Notes: a model not told the origin generated them from the sequence alone. A DNA stretch of 64,000 nt from Vibrio gazogenes (GCF_023920225.1 NZ_CP092587.1:186001-250000), one strand, 5' to 3'; shown: positions 36,715-46,725, counted from the stretch's first letter. Translations and numbers: made by a program.

Positions 36715-38511
36715 TTATAAAGCATATTGGTGAAGGTGGGCCAAGAAGTCATCTGCGTCCAGAAAACCAGTGATTCGAGCTTGAGGAATGCGCGTTCCTG
36801 TCGAATTCCAAAAGCTGAGCGTGGGTAAGCCGAGCACGCCTAAGTGGTTCAGCAGTGCTTTATTTTGCGCATTGTTTGTCGTGATATCTGCTTGAATGAG
36901 GCGATAATTGGCGAGTTTTTGCTGTACGGCATGCTCTGAGAACGTATATTTTTCGAACTCTTTACAGGCGACACACCAGTCAGCATAAAAGTCGATCATG
37001 ACGGGTTGTTGATTCGCTTTTGCTAAAGCAAGTTGTTGTGCCAGTTCATCGACATTCTGAACCTGAACAAAAGACAACGACTCATCATTTTCTGGGGAAG
37101 TGAGGATGCCGGAATACAGCGCGACTGGTGTCAAAGAAAGCCCGACGCCAGCCAGTGACAAGACGAGGAGCAATGTTTTTCTGAACTGACTGGCCGCAGA
37201 ACGGAAGCTGGTCATCAATATCCATAGGAAAAGACTCACACCAAGCAACGTCCATAAGCTAGCTGACCATAATTCGGGAATGATGCGTTCCAGAAGGAAA
37301 ATGGGGGCTGCAAGGAGGATGAAGCCGAACAACGTTTTAATTTTTTCCATCCATGGCCCCGATTTCGGTAGAAAACGCTGACCGAAGACCGCAATCATGA
37401 TCAAAGGTATCCCCATACCGAGCCCTAACAGATAAAGCGCGATACCACCGAGCATCAAATCCCCGGTTTGTGCGACATACAGTAAAGCACCAGAGAGTGG
37501 CGCGGTGGTGCAAGGGGAACAGATCAGTCCCGAAATTGCGCCCATGATGAAAACACCAAACTGGCGACCACCGGATTGTTGTTGGCTGAGATTATTCAGG
37601 GCAGTCTGCAGAGTAGCCGGCATTTGAATGGTATACAGCCCAAACATGGAGAGTGACAGCAGAATGAAAAGCAAGCTGAAAGTAATCAGGATGGTCGGGC
37701 TTTGAAGCGCTGCTTGAAATTGTAATCCCGCCGAAGCGACGGCAAGTCCGAGTAACGTATAGGTGAGGGCCATGCCTTGAACATAAATAACAGCCAGTCC
37801 GAAAGCTTGTTTCTTATTGAGGTTGTTCTGACCAAGCACAATACTGGTAACAATCGGATACATCGGGAAAACACAAGGTGTAAAGGCTAATCCAATACCG
37901 AGAAACAGGAATAGCATGACCGTCCATAGATTTTCTCTCAGTGCATCAGCTAACCGATTTTGTTCAGCTTGAGGCGGTTGGACGCTTTGTTGCTGTAATT
38001 GCTGACCGGACTGAGATGCGACGCTGTTGGATGCGGAATCCTTTGAATCGAGAGTCGCTGTCGGAAGTGGTGCGATCGGTACTGTGCGCACTTCTGGCGG
38101 ATAACAAAACCCCTGTGCGGCACAGCCTTGGTAGCCGACTTGAATCTCGGCATTTTTTCCTGTATCAGCCAGTTCCAACGTAATTTGAAGTGGGGTGGTA
38201 TAGATATTGACATCACCGAAAAATTCGTCACGGTGCGATTCACCTTGACGCATGTGAGTTGAGACGATACGAACCTGTTGCGGGTCAAAATTCAATTTAT
38301 GCTGATACAGATAATAACCGGGTTGAATATCCCAGCTCAGGGTTAATCGATTTCCTTGTTGATAAGCAAGAAAAGGAAACGCTTGATCGACTGTCACGAA
38401 TCGTGATTGATTCGGCGTAAAAGCAGAGGACAACGGTGAATCAAATTGTTGCGCCTGAAGTGGTAATAAGGCCGATGCCAGCACTGTCAAAATGAGAAAG
38501 ATTGAACGCAT
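36715..38511 (-). CDS. dsbD: Thiol:disulfide interchange protein DsbD
   Basis: Carries reducing power from cytoplasmic thioredoxin across the inner membrane to DsbC, DsbG and cytochrome c maturation. The 598 residues have a signal peptide (cleavage near LQAQ), an N-terminal periplasmic immunoglobulin-like domain with two Cys (QGCAAQGFCYPPE), eight membrane helices with the redox Cys in CVFPMYP and CSPCTTAPLSG, and a C-terminal thioredoxin domain with DWCVACKEFE. All six redox cysteines are present. It lies downstream of aspA on the same strand with a hairpin between them. Confidence 0.96.
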   Translation of the reverse strand: MRSIFLILTVLASALLPLQAQQFDSPLSSAFTPNQSRFVTVDQAFPFLAYQQGNRLTLSWDIQPGYYLYQHKLNFDPQQVRIVSTHMRQGESHRDEFFGDVNIYTTPLQITLELADTGKNAEIQVGYQGCAAQGFCYPPEVRTVPIAPLPTATLDSKDSASNSVASQSGQQLQQQSVQPPQAEQNRLADALRENLWTVMLFLFLGIGLAFTPCVFPMYPIVTSIVLGQNNLNKKQAFGLAVIYVQGMALTYTLLGLAVASAGLQFQAALQSPTILITFSLLFILLSLSMFGLYTIQMPATLQTALNNLSQQQSGGRQFGVFIMGAISGLICSPCTTAPLSGALLYVAQTGDLMLGGIALYLLGLGMGIPLIMIAVFGQRFLPKSGPWMEKIKTLFGFILLAAPIFLLERIIPELWSASLWTLLGVSLFLWILMTSFRSAASQFRKTLLLVLSLAGVGLSLTPVALYSGILTSPENDESLSFVQVQNVDELAQQLALAKANQQPVMIDFYADWCVACKEFEKYTFSEHAVQQKLANYRLIQADITTNNAQNKALLNHLGVLGLPTLSFWNSTGTRIPQARITGFLDADDFLAHLHQYAL

Positions 38512-38722
38512 AATTGTACGTATTAAAAGATATGTTTGACTTGAATGGGCTCATCATAACGCAAGTTTTCCGACAAATGCGAGAGATAGAAGTCAGTCTT
38601 GGACAGATTGATCCAAGTATTCGACCAAAAGCCAAAAAAGCCGATGACTTTCTGACGATATGCTCAGAATGCGGAGGGGAACTTGTGTCAAGGCCGGGAT
38701 TTGAGTTGACAGGCGTAGAAAT

Positions 38723-38758
38723 ACATACGGCGATATCCGTAGGGATATCGCCGTATGT
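38723..38758 (-). terminator. Terminator of aspA
   Basis: Perfect 16-bp arms ACATACGGCGATATCC and GGATATCGCCGTATGT flank a four-base loop GTAG, 19 bases after the aspA stop. Only a weak T-rich tail (ATTTCT) follows on the minus strand. The remaining 38512-38722 holds the dsbD upstream region with no supported gene. Confidence 0.7.
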
Positions 38759-38776
38759 TCAACACCAAATAATCGC

Positions 38777-40222
38777 TTATTCGTAGCGTTTCGCTTTATA
38801 TTGAGGATGTCTCAGGTTTTCGACGGATAGAATATCGTCTACTTCAGCTTCAGTGAGCAAACCGCGTTCCAGAACGACTTCACGGACACTCTTACCGGTT
38901 TGAGCACAGATTTTGCCAACAATATCACCTTCATGGTGACCGATATATGGGTTCAGGTAGGTCACAATTCCGATGGAGTTGAACACATAGTTCTCACAAA
39001 TTTCTTTGTTAACTGTAATGCCATCAACGCACTTATCGCGTAGATTGATACATGCATTGGACAGAATCGAGATTGACTCAAACATTGCCTGACCGATAAC
39101 GGGTTCCATGACGTTTAGCTGGAGTTGTCCTCCTTCTGCGGCAAAAGAGATGGTATTGTCGTTACCCAGCACTTTAAAGCACACCTGATTGACGACTTCA
39201 GGAACCACTGGGTTCACTTTCGCCGGCATAATGGACGAACCAGCTTGAAGCTCTGGCAGGTTCAGTTCATTCAGTCCCGCTCTTGGTCCGGAAGAAAGCA
39301 GACGTAAATCGTTACAGATTTTAGAAAGCTTCACTGCCAGACGTTTGAGCGCGCCATGTGTCATCACATAAGCACCACAGTCAGAAGTTGCTTCGATTAA
39401 GTCTTCTGCCGGAACAACATCCACACCAGTAACTGCTGCCAGATGTTTGACTGCCAGCGCCTGATAGCCTTCAGCAGCATTCAGACCTGTACCGATAGCG
39501 GTTGCGCCTAAGTTGACTTCAAGCAAAAGCTTGGAAGTATATTCCAGCGCACGGATCTCTTCATTCAGTGTCACCGCCCAAGCGTGGAATTCCTGACCAA
39601 CGGTCATCGGTACAGCATCTTGGAGCTGAGTCCGACCCATTTTGAGGATACTGCTAAATTCATGGCTCTTAATTTCAAATGCTTCTTTAAGGTAACCAAC
39701 TGAACTCACTAGTTTCTGTACGCTGTTAAATACCGCAATGCGAAACCCGGTTGGGTAAGCACAGTTTGTTGATTGACTCTTGTTGACATGATCATTGGGA
39801 TTGATCACATCGTATTGTCCTTTTTCTTTCCCCATCAGTTCTAGAGCAAGGTTGGCAATGACTTCGTTGGTATTCATATTGACCGAAGTCCCTGCGCCGC
39901 CCTGAAATACATCTGACGGGAATTGATCCATACACTTCCCTGTTTCGAGTATTACATCACATGCTTGGATAATATAAGATGCAATCTCTTTTGGAATCAC
40001 GCCTAGTTCTTTGTTAGCAAGGGTTGCCGCTTTTTTGGTCATGACCATGCCACGAACAAATTCAGGAACATCTGAAATGGTGACATTGGAGATATTGAAG
40101 TTTTCTACAGCTCGTAAAGTGTGGATGCCGTAATATGCATCAGCAGGGACATGACGTTGACCGAGTAAATCTTCTTCCAGACGGGTAGCGGTTTCAGCAA
40201 CTGCTTCAGAAAGGGTTGTCAT
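38777..40222 (-). CDS. aspA: Aspartate ammonia-lyase
   Basis: Deaminates L-aspartate to fumarate, feeding anaerobic fumarate respiration. The 481 residues of the fumarase/aspartase family carry [30 protein letters not shown] and the mobile signature loop [15 protein letters not shown] with its catalytic Ser. N-terminal [20 protein letters not shown] also matches aspartases. TAGGATCC-like sequence precedes the ATG without a perfect Shine-Dalgarno. It lies in the conserved dsbD-aspA-fxsA neighbourhood. Confidence 0.96.
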   Translation of the reverse strand: MTTLSEAVAETATRLEEDLLGQRHVPADAYYGIHTLRAVENFNISNVTISDVPEFVRGMVMTKKAATLANKELGVIPKEIASYIIQACDVILETGKCMDQFPSDVFQGGAGTSVNMNTNEVIANLALELMGKEKGQYDVINPNDHVNKSQSTNCAYPTGFRIAVFNSVQKLVSSVGYLKEAFEIKSHEFSSILKMGRTQLQDAVPMTVGQEFHAWAVTLNEEIRALEYTSKLLLEVNLGATAIGTGLNAAEGYQALAVKHLAAVTGVDVVPAEDLIEATSDCGAYVMTHGALKRLAVKLSKICNDLRLLSSGPRAGLNELNLPELQAGSSIMPAKVNPVVPEVVNQVCFKVLGNDNTISFAAEGGQLQLNVMEPVIGQAMFESISILSNACINLRDKCVDGITVNKEICENYVFNSIGIVTYLNPYIGHHEGDIVGKICAQTGKSVREVVLERGLLTEAEVDDILSVENLRHPQYKAKRYE

Positions 40223-40411
40223 AGTATAGGATCCTTAGGTAACTCAACTTCGTAGTTATCAATTTATAGGGATTAATTCTGCAAAGAATCCATTCTGGTA
40301 GTGTTAACGTTTGGAAATCCGACCGAAACGCGTAGAACATCATACTAAGTCTACTGGATAAAAAAAGTAACTTGATCACCTTTTTCACTACCGACAATAA
40401 CTTTATTGTCT

Positions 40412-42313
40412 TTAGCTACTCTGTACAACGGTCAATTGCTCGATTCCATGAGCGGAAACACAATTTTTTCCTTTTTTCTTAGAACGATAGAGAGCTTTAT
40501 CTGCATTGACGAAGGATTGGTGGTGGCTGGATGTAATCTCAGCGATTCCGATACTGATCGTGGTGTCGTATTCTTGCCACGACTCGATAGCAAGACTGAT
40601 CCGTTCCATCAATTTCTGTGATGTTTTCACATCGGCATGTTGAATGATAACCGCAAATTCATCGCCGCCGATGCGCGAGACAAAATCAGTATCGCGTAGG
40701 ATCGACAACATTTGATTGGCTAGACGTAGCAGAACCTGATCACCGACTGAATGGCCGTAAGTATCATTGATCCGTTTGAAGTCATCGACATCAATGATTG
40801 CCAGACTACTTTTGGGTTGATTGCTATACCGTTCTTGCAATCTTGAATAGTGCAATAACGTTTGATTAAATTTTTTCTTATTCCAGAGTCCGGTCATCAT
40901 ATCCCGTTCATTCTTCTCTTTGAGCTCTAAAATCGCATGATAGTGCTCAGAGATATCGCTGAATGAATAAACATAGTGACTAATCTGTTTGATGGAACCT
41001 TCAAGCGCCCGAACTTCCACTTTACAGACATGTGGTGGATCCTCATCCCCAATCTGTACTTGGCCTTGCCATTCTCCGCTTGTTTGAAGTTGTTTGAGAA
41101 TGTTTTTGTATTTTGCTGTGGCAGGTTGTAAATCGAGAATGTTTTTTCCTTGAATGTCAAACTGCTCGGTGCCGAAAAGTTTACAGAAACGTAGATTGGC
41201 CCGAAGAATGATATGGTTTGCGTTCGTTAGAGCGACAGCAACACTGTTGTCGAGTACGACCTGATTAAACGTTTGTTCCAGTCGATTGACTAGATAGCTT
41301 TCCCATAATAGGGCGAAAAAACCGGCAATAATGCCGAAGAAGAGCAACAGCATGATGACGGTCATCTGAATCTCTTTATCTCTCTTATCAAAACCTTGCT
41401 TGATGAGGTGATGTGGATACATTGTCATCAACGTTATGTCATGGTTATTACCGAATATCGGGGCCTGAAATGGTTGAAATACATATAAACCGTCATCGGT
41501 CAGGAGGCTACCGGATTGATAGGGTGTTTGATGAATATACTCCCATACTTCGGGGTTCTGATAAGCAAGGTTGATGTTTTCCCGTGTTTTGATCAGTCGG
41601 CCAAAGAGTTTATCTTTATTACTACTGAGGATGTAATAACCACTCTTATCAATAAAATCAACGGAGTAGCCTAGCTCATTGGATGTGATACTTTTGATAA
41701 TGCCTAAGACTTCAAGATTCGCAATGAAGTATCCCAAACGTTGTTGGTTATAAACAATGGGATAGATCATGCGAAATCCCGGTTTATAGGGTGTCACGAT
41801 TTGGCCGAATTCTCTTTCCAGATCGATACCAAAATATCCCTGCTCACCTGGAGCAAGTCGTTGGGCATAATAAAAATAATCGCGTTTGCCTTTATTCTGT
41901 AATGCATTGTCCGGCACGATATAGGGTTGACTCATCTGCGGCGTATAGTCGACACGAATGATTTCTTTCCCTTGATGATCGAGGTAGCGCAACTGGTAGA
42001 AAAACTCGACATTTGCTGCTGTCAGATACCATTGGTTTTTAAGATAATTACGATAGGTCGGATTACCCGTTGTTGCAAAATCGAGGAGCAAGGGAGAGTG
42101 GCTCAGTTGTGCAAAATTCTGTTGGATGAGCTTACTCATCTGAGTCGCTTTGGTTTCAATATATTCAAGATATTGTTTACTTTGTGTTTCGAGCTGTTGA
42201 ACAAAGAACTGATGGGCTTCCTTGCTGAGATGGAGATAATATCCGAAAGGGATCACGGATAGACACAGCCATATAAATATCATCTTTATCGTGGTTCTTT
42301 TTGCTCGTTTCAT
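40412..42313 (-). CDS. Membrane-bound diguanylate cyclase with Cache-like sensor and PAS domain
   Basis: Predicted c-di-GMP synthase of 633 residues. An N-terminal helix (about 8-28) and a second helix (about 318-338) enclose a large periplasmic region resembling a double Cache sensor. A PAS-like segment (about 355-460) precedes a GGDEF domain with intact RIGGDEFAVI. An allosteric I-site is present: RDTD ends exactly five residues before GGDEF, so product inhibition is expected. DVDDFKRINDTYGHSVGD is the substrate-binding block. No EAL domain. It probably links an external small molecule to biofilm or motility control; the ligand is unknown. Confidence 0.92.
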   Translation of the reverse strand: MKRAKRTTIKMIFIWLCLSVIPFGYYLHLSKEAHQFFVQQLETQSKQYLEYIETKATQMSKLIQQNFAQLSHSPLLLDFATTGNPTYRNYLKNQWYLTAANVEFFYQLRYLDHQGKEIIRVDYTPQMSQPYIVPDNALQNKGKRDYFYYAQRLAPGEQGYFGIDLEREFGQIVTPYKPGFRMIYPIVYNQQRLGYFIANLEVLGIIKSITSNELGYSVDFIDKSGYYILSSNKDKLFGRLIKTRENINLAYQNPEVWEYIHQTPYQSGSLLTDDGLYVFQPFQAPIFGNNHDITLMTMYPHHLIKQGFDKRDKEIQMTVIMLLLFFGIIAGFFALLWESYLVNRLEQTFNQVVLDNSVAVALTNANHIILRANLRFCKLFGTEQFDIQGKNILDLQPATAKYKNILKQLQTSGEWQGQVQIGDEDPPHVCKVEVRALEGSIKQISHYVYSFSDISEHYHAILELKEKNERDMMTGLWNKKKFNQTLLHYSRLQERYSNQPKSSLAIIDVDDFKRINDTYGHSVGDQVLLRLANQMLSILRDTDFVSRIGGDEFAVIIQHADVKTSQKLMERISLAIESWQEYDTTISIGIAEITSSHHQSFVNADKALYRSKKKGKNCVSAHGIEQLTVVQSS

Positions 42314-42613
42314 TATGCGACTAACTGACTATTTATTTCTTAAAACGTAGATCAGGATTCGCGAGGATACCAGAGAGAATGAGCTATTTTGGCTGATTAT
42401 CTGACCACTTCGATTAATTTCGTTTATAAAACAGCCCAGTGGAAAAGCAGCATAATGAGTCGATATTTCTTATTTTTCTTGGAAAGTCTGTCTGTGGACT
42501 GATTTTGAGCAAGGACTGTTAGCAAAATAGTAAAGAAGTGAAACACAGGGGTCGGTTTTATGGATAGATTTCGTTACACTCGACAGGTTTGCAGACCTAT
42601 AACAGGAGGCGCT
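42314..42613. other. Intergenic region between diguanylate cyclase and fxsA
   Basis: 300 bases, divergent, so it should hold both promoters. An open frame continues upstream of fxsA to 42560 but is disfavoured because of the strong ribosome-binding site at 42604. Nothing else recognised. Confidence 0.45.
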
Positions 42614-43093
42614 GTGTTTCCCATTATCTTATTTTTGTTTATAGCAGTTCCAATCATTGAAATTGGTTTATTTATTCAGGTCGGTGGATATTTGGGATTG
42701 TGGCCAACCATCGGTTTGGTTTTGATCACTGCGTTTGTCGGGGCATCTTTGGTTCGAAGTCAAGGACTACAGACCTTGCTGACGATGCAGCAGCGACTCC
42801 AGGATGGCGAACTACCGGCACAACAGATTCTGGAAGGGGTATTGCTGGCGGTTGCCGGGGTATTGTTATTGACACCGGGTTTTATGACGGATCTGATGGG
42901 GATGTTTGTCTTGCTTCCGGGACCACGCGCAATGCTGGCACGTAAGCTGATGGACAAAGTCGTCATTCAAGGGAATGTCCAACAACCATTCGACGCCAGA
43001 GGCCCTCATGATCGAGAATCTCATCGCGGTAACACTTACGAAGGTGAATATGATCGCAAAGACGATGATGATGATCATGATAAATTGAATTAA
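42614..43093 (+). CDS. fxsA: FxsA family membrane protein
   Basis: Inner-membrane protein of 159 residues, named because overproduction relieves F-exclusion of phage T7 in E. coli; the cellular role is unclear. Hydrophobic segments at about 3-22, 26-45 and 73-95, with the family motif PIIEIGLFIQVGGYLGLWPT, then GVLLLTPGFMTDLMG. The C-terminal 45 residues are soluble and very Asp/His-rich. GTG at 42614 preceded by AGGAGG (42604-42609) is preferred; an upstream in-frame start at 42560 would add 18 non-conserved residues. Confidence 0.9.
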   Translation: MFPIILFLFIAVPIIEIGLFIQVGGYLGLWPTIGLVLITAFVGASLVRSQGLQTLLTMQQRLQDGELPAQQILEGVLLAVAGVLLLTPGFMTDLMGMFVLLPGPRAMLARKLMDKVVIQGNVQQPFDARGPHDRESHRGNTYEGEYDRKDDDDDHDKLN

Positions 43094-43147
43094 CGTAAAA
43101 CTGCATTTTAGAAATAACCACTAAAAATAAAAATAGGCGTCAATTCT

Positions 43148-43612
43148 ATGTTTCACATTGCATTATATTGTCCGAATATTGCCCAAAATACCGGTAATAT
43201 CATTCGGTTATCAACCAACAATGGCTGTCATCTTCACCTGATCGAGCCATTGGGTTTTGATCTTGAAGAAAAAAAGCTGCGCCGTGCCGCCCTCGATTAC
43301 AGAGATATGGCGAAGGTGAGTGTTCATCCGAACTACGAAGCATTCTTAGCGGCGATTGGTGATCAACGGATCTTCGCACTGACGACCAAAGGTTCCAGAC
43401 CTCATGATGAGCCAACTTATCAAGCTGGTGATGTGTTGCTATTTGGATCTGAAACGGCTGGTTTACCTGATGATATCCGTAATGGTTTCCCTGAAGAGCG
43501 CAGAATCCGGATCCCGATGCTGCCCAATGCGCGTAGCATGAACCTCTCGAATTCTGTGGCGGTTGTGAGTTACGAAGCGTGGCGTCAGCTCGGTTTCCCC
43601 GGTGGGAAGTGA
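43148..43612 (+). CDS. trmL: tRNA (cytidine(34)-2'-O)-methyltransferase TrmL
   Basis: SPOUT-class methyltransferase that 2'-O-methylates the wobble base of certain leucine tRNAs using S-adenosylmethionine. The 154 residues show [12 protein letters not shown] near the N-terminus, [13 protein letters not shown] and the knot motif [22 protein letters not shown], diagnostic for TrmL. Length matches the family. Follows fxsA by 54 bases and ends in a good terminator. Confidence 0.96.
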   Translation: MFHIALYCPNIAQNTGNIIRLSTNNGCHLHLIEPLGFDLEEKKLRRAALDYRDMAKVSVHPNYEAFLAAIGDQRIFALTTKGSRPHDEPTYQAGDVLLFGSETAGLPDDIRNGFPEERRIRIPMLPNARSMNLSNSVAVVSYEAWRQLGFPGGK

Positions 43613-43640
43613 TTTCGGTTCTACTGCATATTTCTTTCAA

Positions 43641-43666
43641 GCCAGCCCTCTCGGCTGGTTTTTTCT
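43641..43666 (+). terminator. Terminator of trmL
   Basis: GCCAGCC and GGCTGGT arms with a short loop are followed by a T-rich tract, 28 bases after the stop codon. Confidence 0.85.
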
Positions 43667-43719
43667 GTTTTATCCTTTTGAGCGTGATGGTAAATCAGAC
43701 CACTGGGTGAATCGGGGGA

Positions 43720-45144
43720 TCAGGTTGTCATATCCAACGGCAGGGTGATGGTAATCATCAGCCCGCCCATTGTGCTTCGGCTGGCTTGAATCGTGCCACG
43801 ATGTTGGCGGATGGCATTCTCGGTAATTGCAAGCCCTAGTCCCGTGCCACCGCTGTGGCGCTCTCTGGTGGTTGATACGCGATAAAATGGGCGAAATATA
43901 TTCGCCAATTCATCATCCGGAACGCCTTCACCATTATCTTCGACACAGAGCGTCAACTGTTGTGGTGTGTCACTGAACGTGATTCGAATTTGATCTTTGC
44001 CATAGTAGATCGCGTTACGCACTATATTTTCGACCGCACTCATCAGTTGTTGGGGATTGCCTGAGATATATCGCTCCGGAATCGTTGAATAGGTGAGCGT
44101 CTTGGTCATCTGTTCTGCTTCGAAGACCGCATCTTCAAGCAAGGTTTCCCATAAACTGGACAGGGGTTGTGTTTCTTGGTCGGAGTGGCTGTTGAGCTGC
44201 ATTCTGGACAGTTCCAATAGTTCGCCGATCATCTGTTCTAAACGTTGGGCTTCGGTATCGATTCTTTCCAGTTCAGGGCCGGCTCCTTGTTTACGGGTCG
44301 CGAGTGCTGTTGCCATCCTTAAACGGGTGAGCGGTGAGCGCAGTTCATGGGAAATATCGGATAAAAGCCGTTGTTGCCCTGAAATCATCTCATTGACGGC
44401 GCCGACCATGTGGTTAAAGCTCTGACCGGCTTGACGAAATTCGGTGGTTCCCTGTTCCAGAGAGCGATCAATCTGAAACTCGCCTTGCGCAACACGTTGT
44501 GATGCCTGCGCCAGTTTTTGAGCCGGTTGACTTAATGCCCATGCTAGCCAAAGCAGCAACGGTGTACTAATCAACATGACCACCAGTAACAGAGACACTG
44601 GATGATCGAGCAAGCGAATAAAAAGTGGGGGCAGTTGACTGTCGGGGAAAGCGACGTAGAGTAGTAACGGTTGTCGGGCAAGATGAATTGGCATCGGGCC
44701 CGTCATCAGAAAATGGCCGTACAACCGTTGTTGCGGTTGCTCGACTGAATCAATGCCGGTGATAAAGTTTTGGAGAATCCGGTTGCTGATCATCTGATTG
44801 CCATTGACCATCAGAATGTTACCCGCCATATCGGTCAGAAACAGATGCGGTTTGTCCTGATTCTCCCTGAGCAGTCGTTGGTGCATATTGCGTCTGGGTT
44901 GTCTGATGAATTGGTCGGATAATGTTCTGAGAATGAGCGTGAGATCTTGTTCTCCGGTAAATCTGGTTTCAAGGTTCTCTTTAATTGTCGTCAGACGCTG
45001 ACGCTCCGAATTTGGTAAATCTCTGGCTTTTCTCGGGTCAAGATTTGGCAGCAAAAGCACCACGATTAAAATCAGCAACATCGTGAACCAGAATATGGCA
45101 AAGATTCGACCATAGAGGCTGTTTAACTTAGGAAGATGCATCAC
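43720..45144 (-). CDS. cpxA: Envelope-stress sensor kinase CpxA
   Basis: Inner-membrane histidine kinase/phosphatase sensing misfolded envelope proteins. The 474 residues have two helices (about 12-32 and 184-204) enclosing a periplasmic sensor, a HAMP domain, the H-box SDISHELRSPLTRLRMA (His266) and an ATPase with ENIVRNAIYYG, EDNGEGVPD and GGTGLGLAI. It overlaps the cpxR stop by four bases, so the pair is translationally coupled. Confidence 0.95.
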   Translation of the reverse strand: MMHLPKLNSLYGRIFAIFWFTMLLILIVVLLLPNLDPRKARDLPNSERQRLTTIKENLETRFTGEQDLTLILRTLSDQFIRQPRRNMHQRLLRENQDKPHLFLTDMAGNILMVNGNQMISNRILQNFITGIDSVEQPQQRLYGHFLMTGPMPIHLARQPLLLYVAFPDSQLPPLFIRLLDHPVSLLLVVMLISTPLLLWLAWALSQPAQKLAQASQRVAQGEFQIDRSLEQGTTEFRQAGQSFNHMVGAVNEMISGQQRLLSDISHELRSPLTRLRMATALATRKQGAGPELERIDTEAQRLEQMIGELLELSRMQLNSHSDQETQPLSSLWETLLEDAVFEAEQMTKTLTYSTIPERYISGNPQQLMSAVENIVRNAIYYGKDQIRITFSDTPQQLTLCVEDNGEGVPDDELANIFRPFYRVSTTRERHSGGTGLGLAITENAIRQHRGTIQASRSTMGGLMITITLPLDMTT

Positions 45145-45836
45145 TCCTCCGCAATCATCAGGTAACCGCGTCCGCGCAGTGTTTTGATTCTCTCCCGACC
45201 ATCACTGCGGGGCGGGAGTTTTTTCCTCAGGTTGGAGACATGCATGTCAATGGCTCGGTCAAACGCTGCCAGTCGTTTACCGAGTACATCCAGACTCAGC
45301 GTTTCTTTCGTGAGTGTCTCTCCCGGGTGCTGGACAAAGTGAGTGAGCAGCGCAAATTCTGTTGTGGTTAACTCAAGCAGTTGATCATTGCAGTATGCTT
45401 CTTGTCTTTTCGGGTAGAGACGTAAGTCCTCACTCTCGATTATTTCACTTGATTGATGTGTCGGAGTGTATTGGGTGCGACGGAGAATGGCGCGGATTCG
45501 GGCCAGCAGTTCCCGGTCACTAAACGGTTTTGGCAGATAGTCATCAGCACCGAGCTCAAGACCAATCACCCGATCGATTTCTTCACCTTTGGCCGTCAGC
45601 ATCAGCACAGGCGTTTGAGCATATTGAGAAGCGGAGCGAATTCTTTTCAGCGTTTCCATCCCGTTCAGCTTGGGCATCATCACATCCAATAAGATGATAT
45701 CTGTCCGTTCATCAAGCATGTGTAGACCAGCTTCCCCATCATGGGCTTCTGCAACACTGAATCCTTCAAGGCTGAGCACTTCCTTGAGTAGCGCGGTTAA
45801 CTCAGTATCGTCATCAATGATTAGGATATGGGGCAT
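45141..45836 (-). CDS. cpxR: Envelope-stress response regulator CpxR
   Basis: OmpR-family regulator of envelope quality-control genes. The 231 residues contain IIDDDTEL, phospho-acceptor Asp51 in LLDVMMP, YLPKPFSD, and a winged helix ending IKTLRGRGYLM. It is divergent from the cpxP-like gene, and CpxR-type boxes in the shared intergenic region predict autoregulation. Confidence 0.96.
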   Translation of the reverse strand: MPHILIIDDDTELTALLKEVLSLEGFSVAEAHDGEAGLHMLDERTDIILLDVMMPKLNGMETLKRIRSASQYAQTPVLMLTAKGEEIDRVIGLELGADDYLPKPFSDRELLARIRAILRRTQYTPTHQSSEIIESEDLRLYPKRQEAYCNDQLLELTTTEFALLTHFVQHPGETLTKETLSLDVLGKRLAAFDRAIDMHVSNLRKKLPPRSDGRERIKTLRGRGYLMIAEE

Positions 45837-45888
45837 CAGTGCTTCTCCGCAGAGTTTGTGAACGTTGTATCTTTGTCAGTCGGTGACC

Positions 45889-45904
45889 TTTACCAATAGT
45901 TTAC
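45889..45904 (-). promoter_or_regulatory. Second CpxR-like box
   Basis: On the minus strand GTAAA-CTATTG-GTAAA, one base longer in the spacer than the consensus N5. It lies 53 bases upstream of the cpxR start. Confidence 0.5.
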
Positions 45905-45941
45905 CTTTAAAATTCACGGATAAAGATCGTCTGGTCCCTCA

Positions 45942-45956
45942 TTTACACTCTTTTAC
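45942..45956 (-). promoter_or_regulatory. CpxR box GTAAA-N5-GTAAA
   Basis: A perfect CpxR consensus on the minus strand (GTAAA AGAGT GTAAA) between divergent cpxR and cpxP, 106 bases before cpxR and 99 before cpxP. Suitable for activating either gene. Confidence 0.8.
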
Positions 45957-46054
45957 CTACGCTATACACCAGTTGACCTTACAGAATGTAAGCTTAATTT
46001 ACAGATACACGAAAGGCTGATGTTGACCAGTCTATCCACCAAGAGGTAACAGAG

Positions 46055-46552
46055 ATGAACACTTTAACAAAAGTAATATTGACAGCTGTTGTTCTCCCAT
46101 TCACGCTCGGCAGTATGAACGTTTTTGCCGGATACCAGAACCATCATGGCGGTGGTCACTGGGGAAATCAATGTTCCGAATGCCAGCGTTATGATCACCG
46201 TGGGATGTTTCGAACATTCAACCTGACGCCAGAGCAGCAAAATCAACTGACAGCACTCCGACAAAAACATTGGGAGCAAAGGCAGACTCGGATGCAAAAT
46301 TATCATCAAGAGATGGCGCCTATTTTACTGGCAAAAAGTTTTGATGAGAAAGCCGCTCAGAAATTGGCTGGCAAAATGGAAAACGTGCGCATTGACCGGC
46401 GCGTAGAGATGATGCGCCAACGGCATGATATGTTGAATATTTTGACACCGGAACAACAAGAACAATGGCAGAAAATGTTTCAAGAAAAACCATTCGGTCG
46501 TATGACAGGACCGGGTCAAGGCGGTGGTCCTCGCGCCATGATGAACCAATGA
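46055..46552 (+). CDS. cpxP: CpxP/Spy family periplasmic protein
   Basis: Periplasmic adaptor/chaperone of the Cpx response that inhibits CpxA and binds misfolded proteins. The 165 residues have a signal peptide (cleavage near VFA-GY, residue 25) and two LTxxQ motifs, FNLTPEQQNQL and NILTPEQQEQW, in the order seen in CpxP and Spy. A His/Gly-rich segment HHGGGHWG and two Cys (CSEC) follow the signal peptide, suggesting possible metal binding. AGAGGTAACAGAG precedes the ATG. Divergent from cpxR across CpxR boxes. The strong terminator is 117 bases past the stop, leaving a long 3' UTR. Confidence 0.88.
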   Translation: MNTLTKVILTAVVLPFTLGSMNVFAGYQNHHGGGHWGNQCSECQRYDHRGMFRTFNLTPEQQNQLTALRQKHWEQRQTRMQNYHQEMAPILLAKSFDEKAAQKLAGKMENVRIDRRVEMMRQRHDMLNILTPEQQEQWQKMFQEKPFGRMTGPGQGGGPRAMMNQ

Positions 46553-46668
46553 TAGAAGCACATTCGCGTTTTTTGAGGGAATGTTGAGCATGGTGAAAAC
46601 AGCATGTGTTTGGATAGCGCTTTGATGAAAGCGATGATGTCTGTGAAGCAACATGGCGTCAGTGAAGA

Positions 46669-46699
46669 AAGAGGTGACAGGGATGCACCTCTTTTTTTT
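46669..46699 (+). terminator. Rho-independent terminator of the cpxP transcript
   Basis: AAGAGGTG (46669-46676) pairs with CACCTCTT (46686-46693), followed by a run of T residues to 46699. It ends the cpxP message or an sRNA released from its 3' UTR. Confidence 0.9.
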
Positions 46700-46710
46700 G
46701 TCACTATGAC

Positions 46711-46725
46711 CAATAATTATTATCA
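46711..46725. promoter_or_regulatory. Fur-like box upstream of fieF
   Basis: CAATAATTATTATCA resembles a Fur half-array (NATAATNATTATN). It lies 117 bases before fieF. A second candidate is at 46806-46829. Confidence 0.35.

Noticed and set aside
38514..38786. 90-codon plus-strand open frame between dsbD and aspA
   Set aside because: It runs across the perfect aspA terminator palindrome and the dsbD promoter region, and has no recognisable family sequence.
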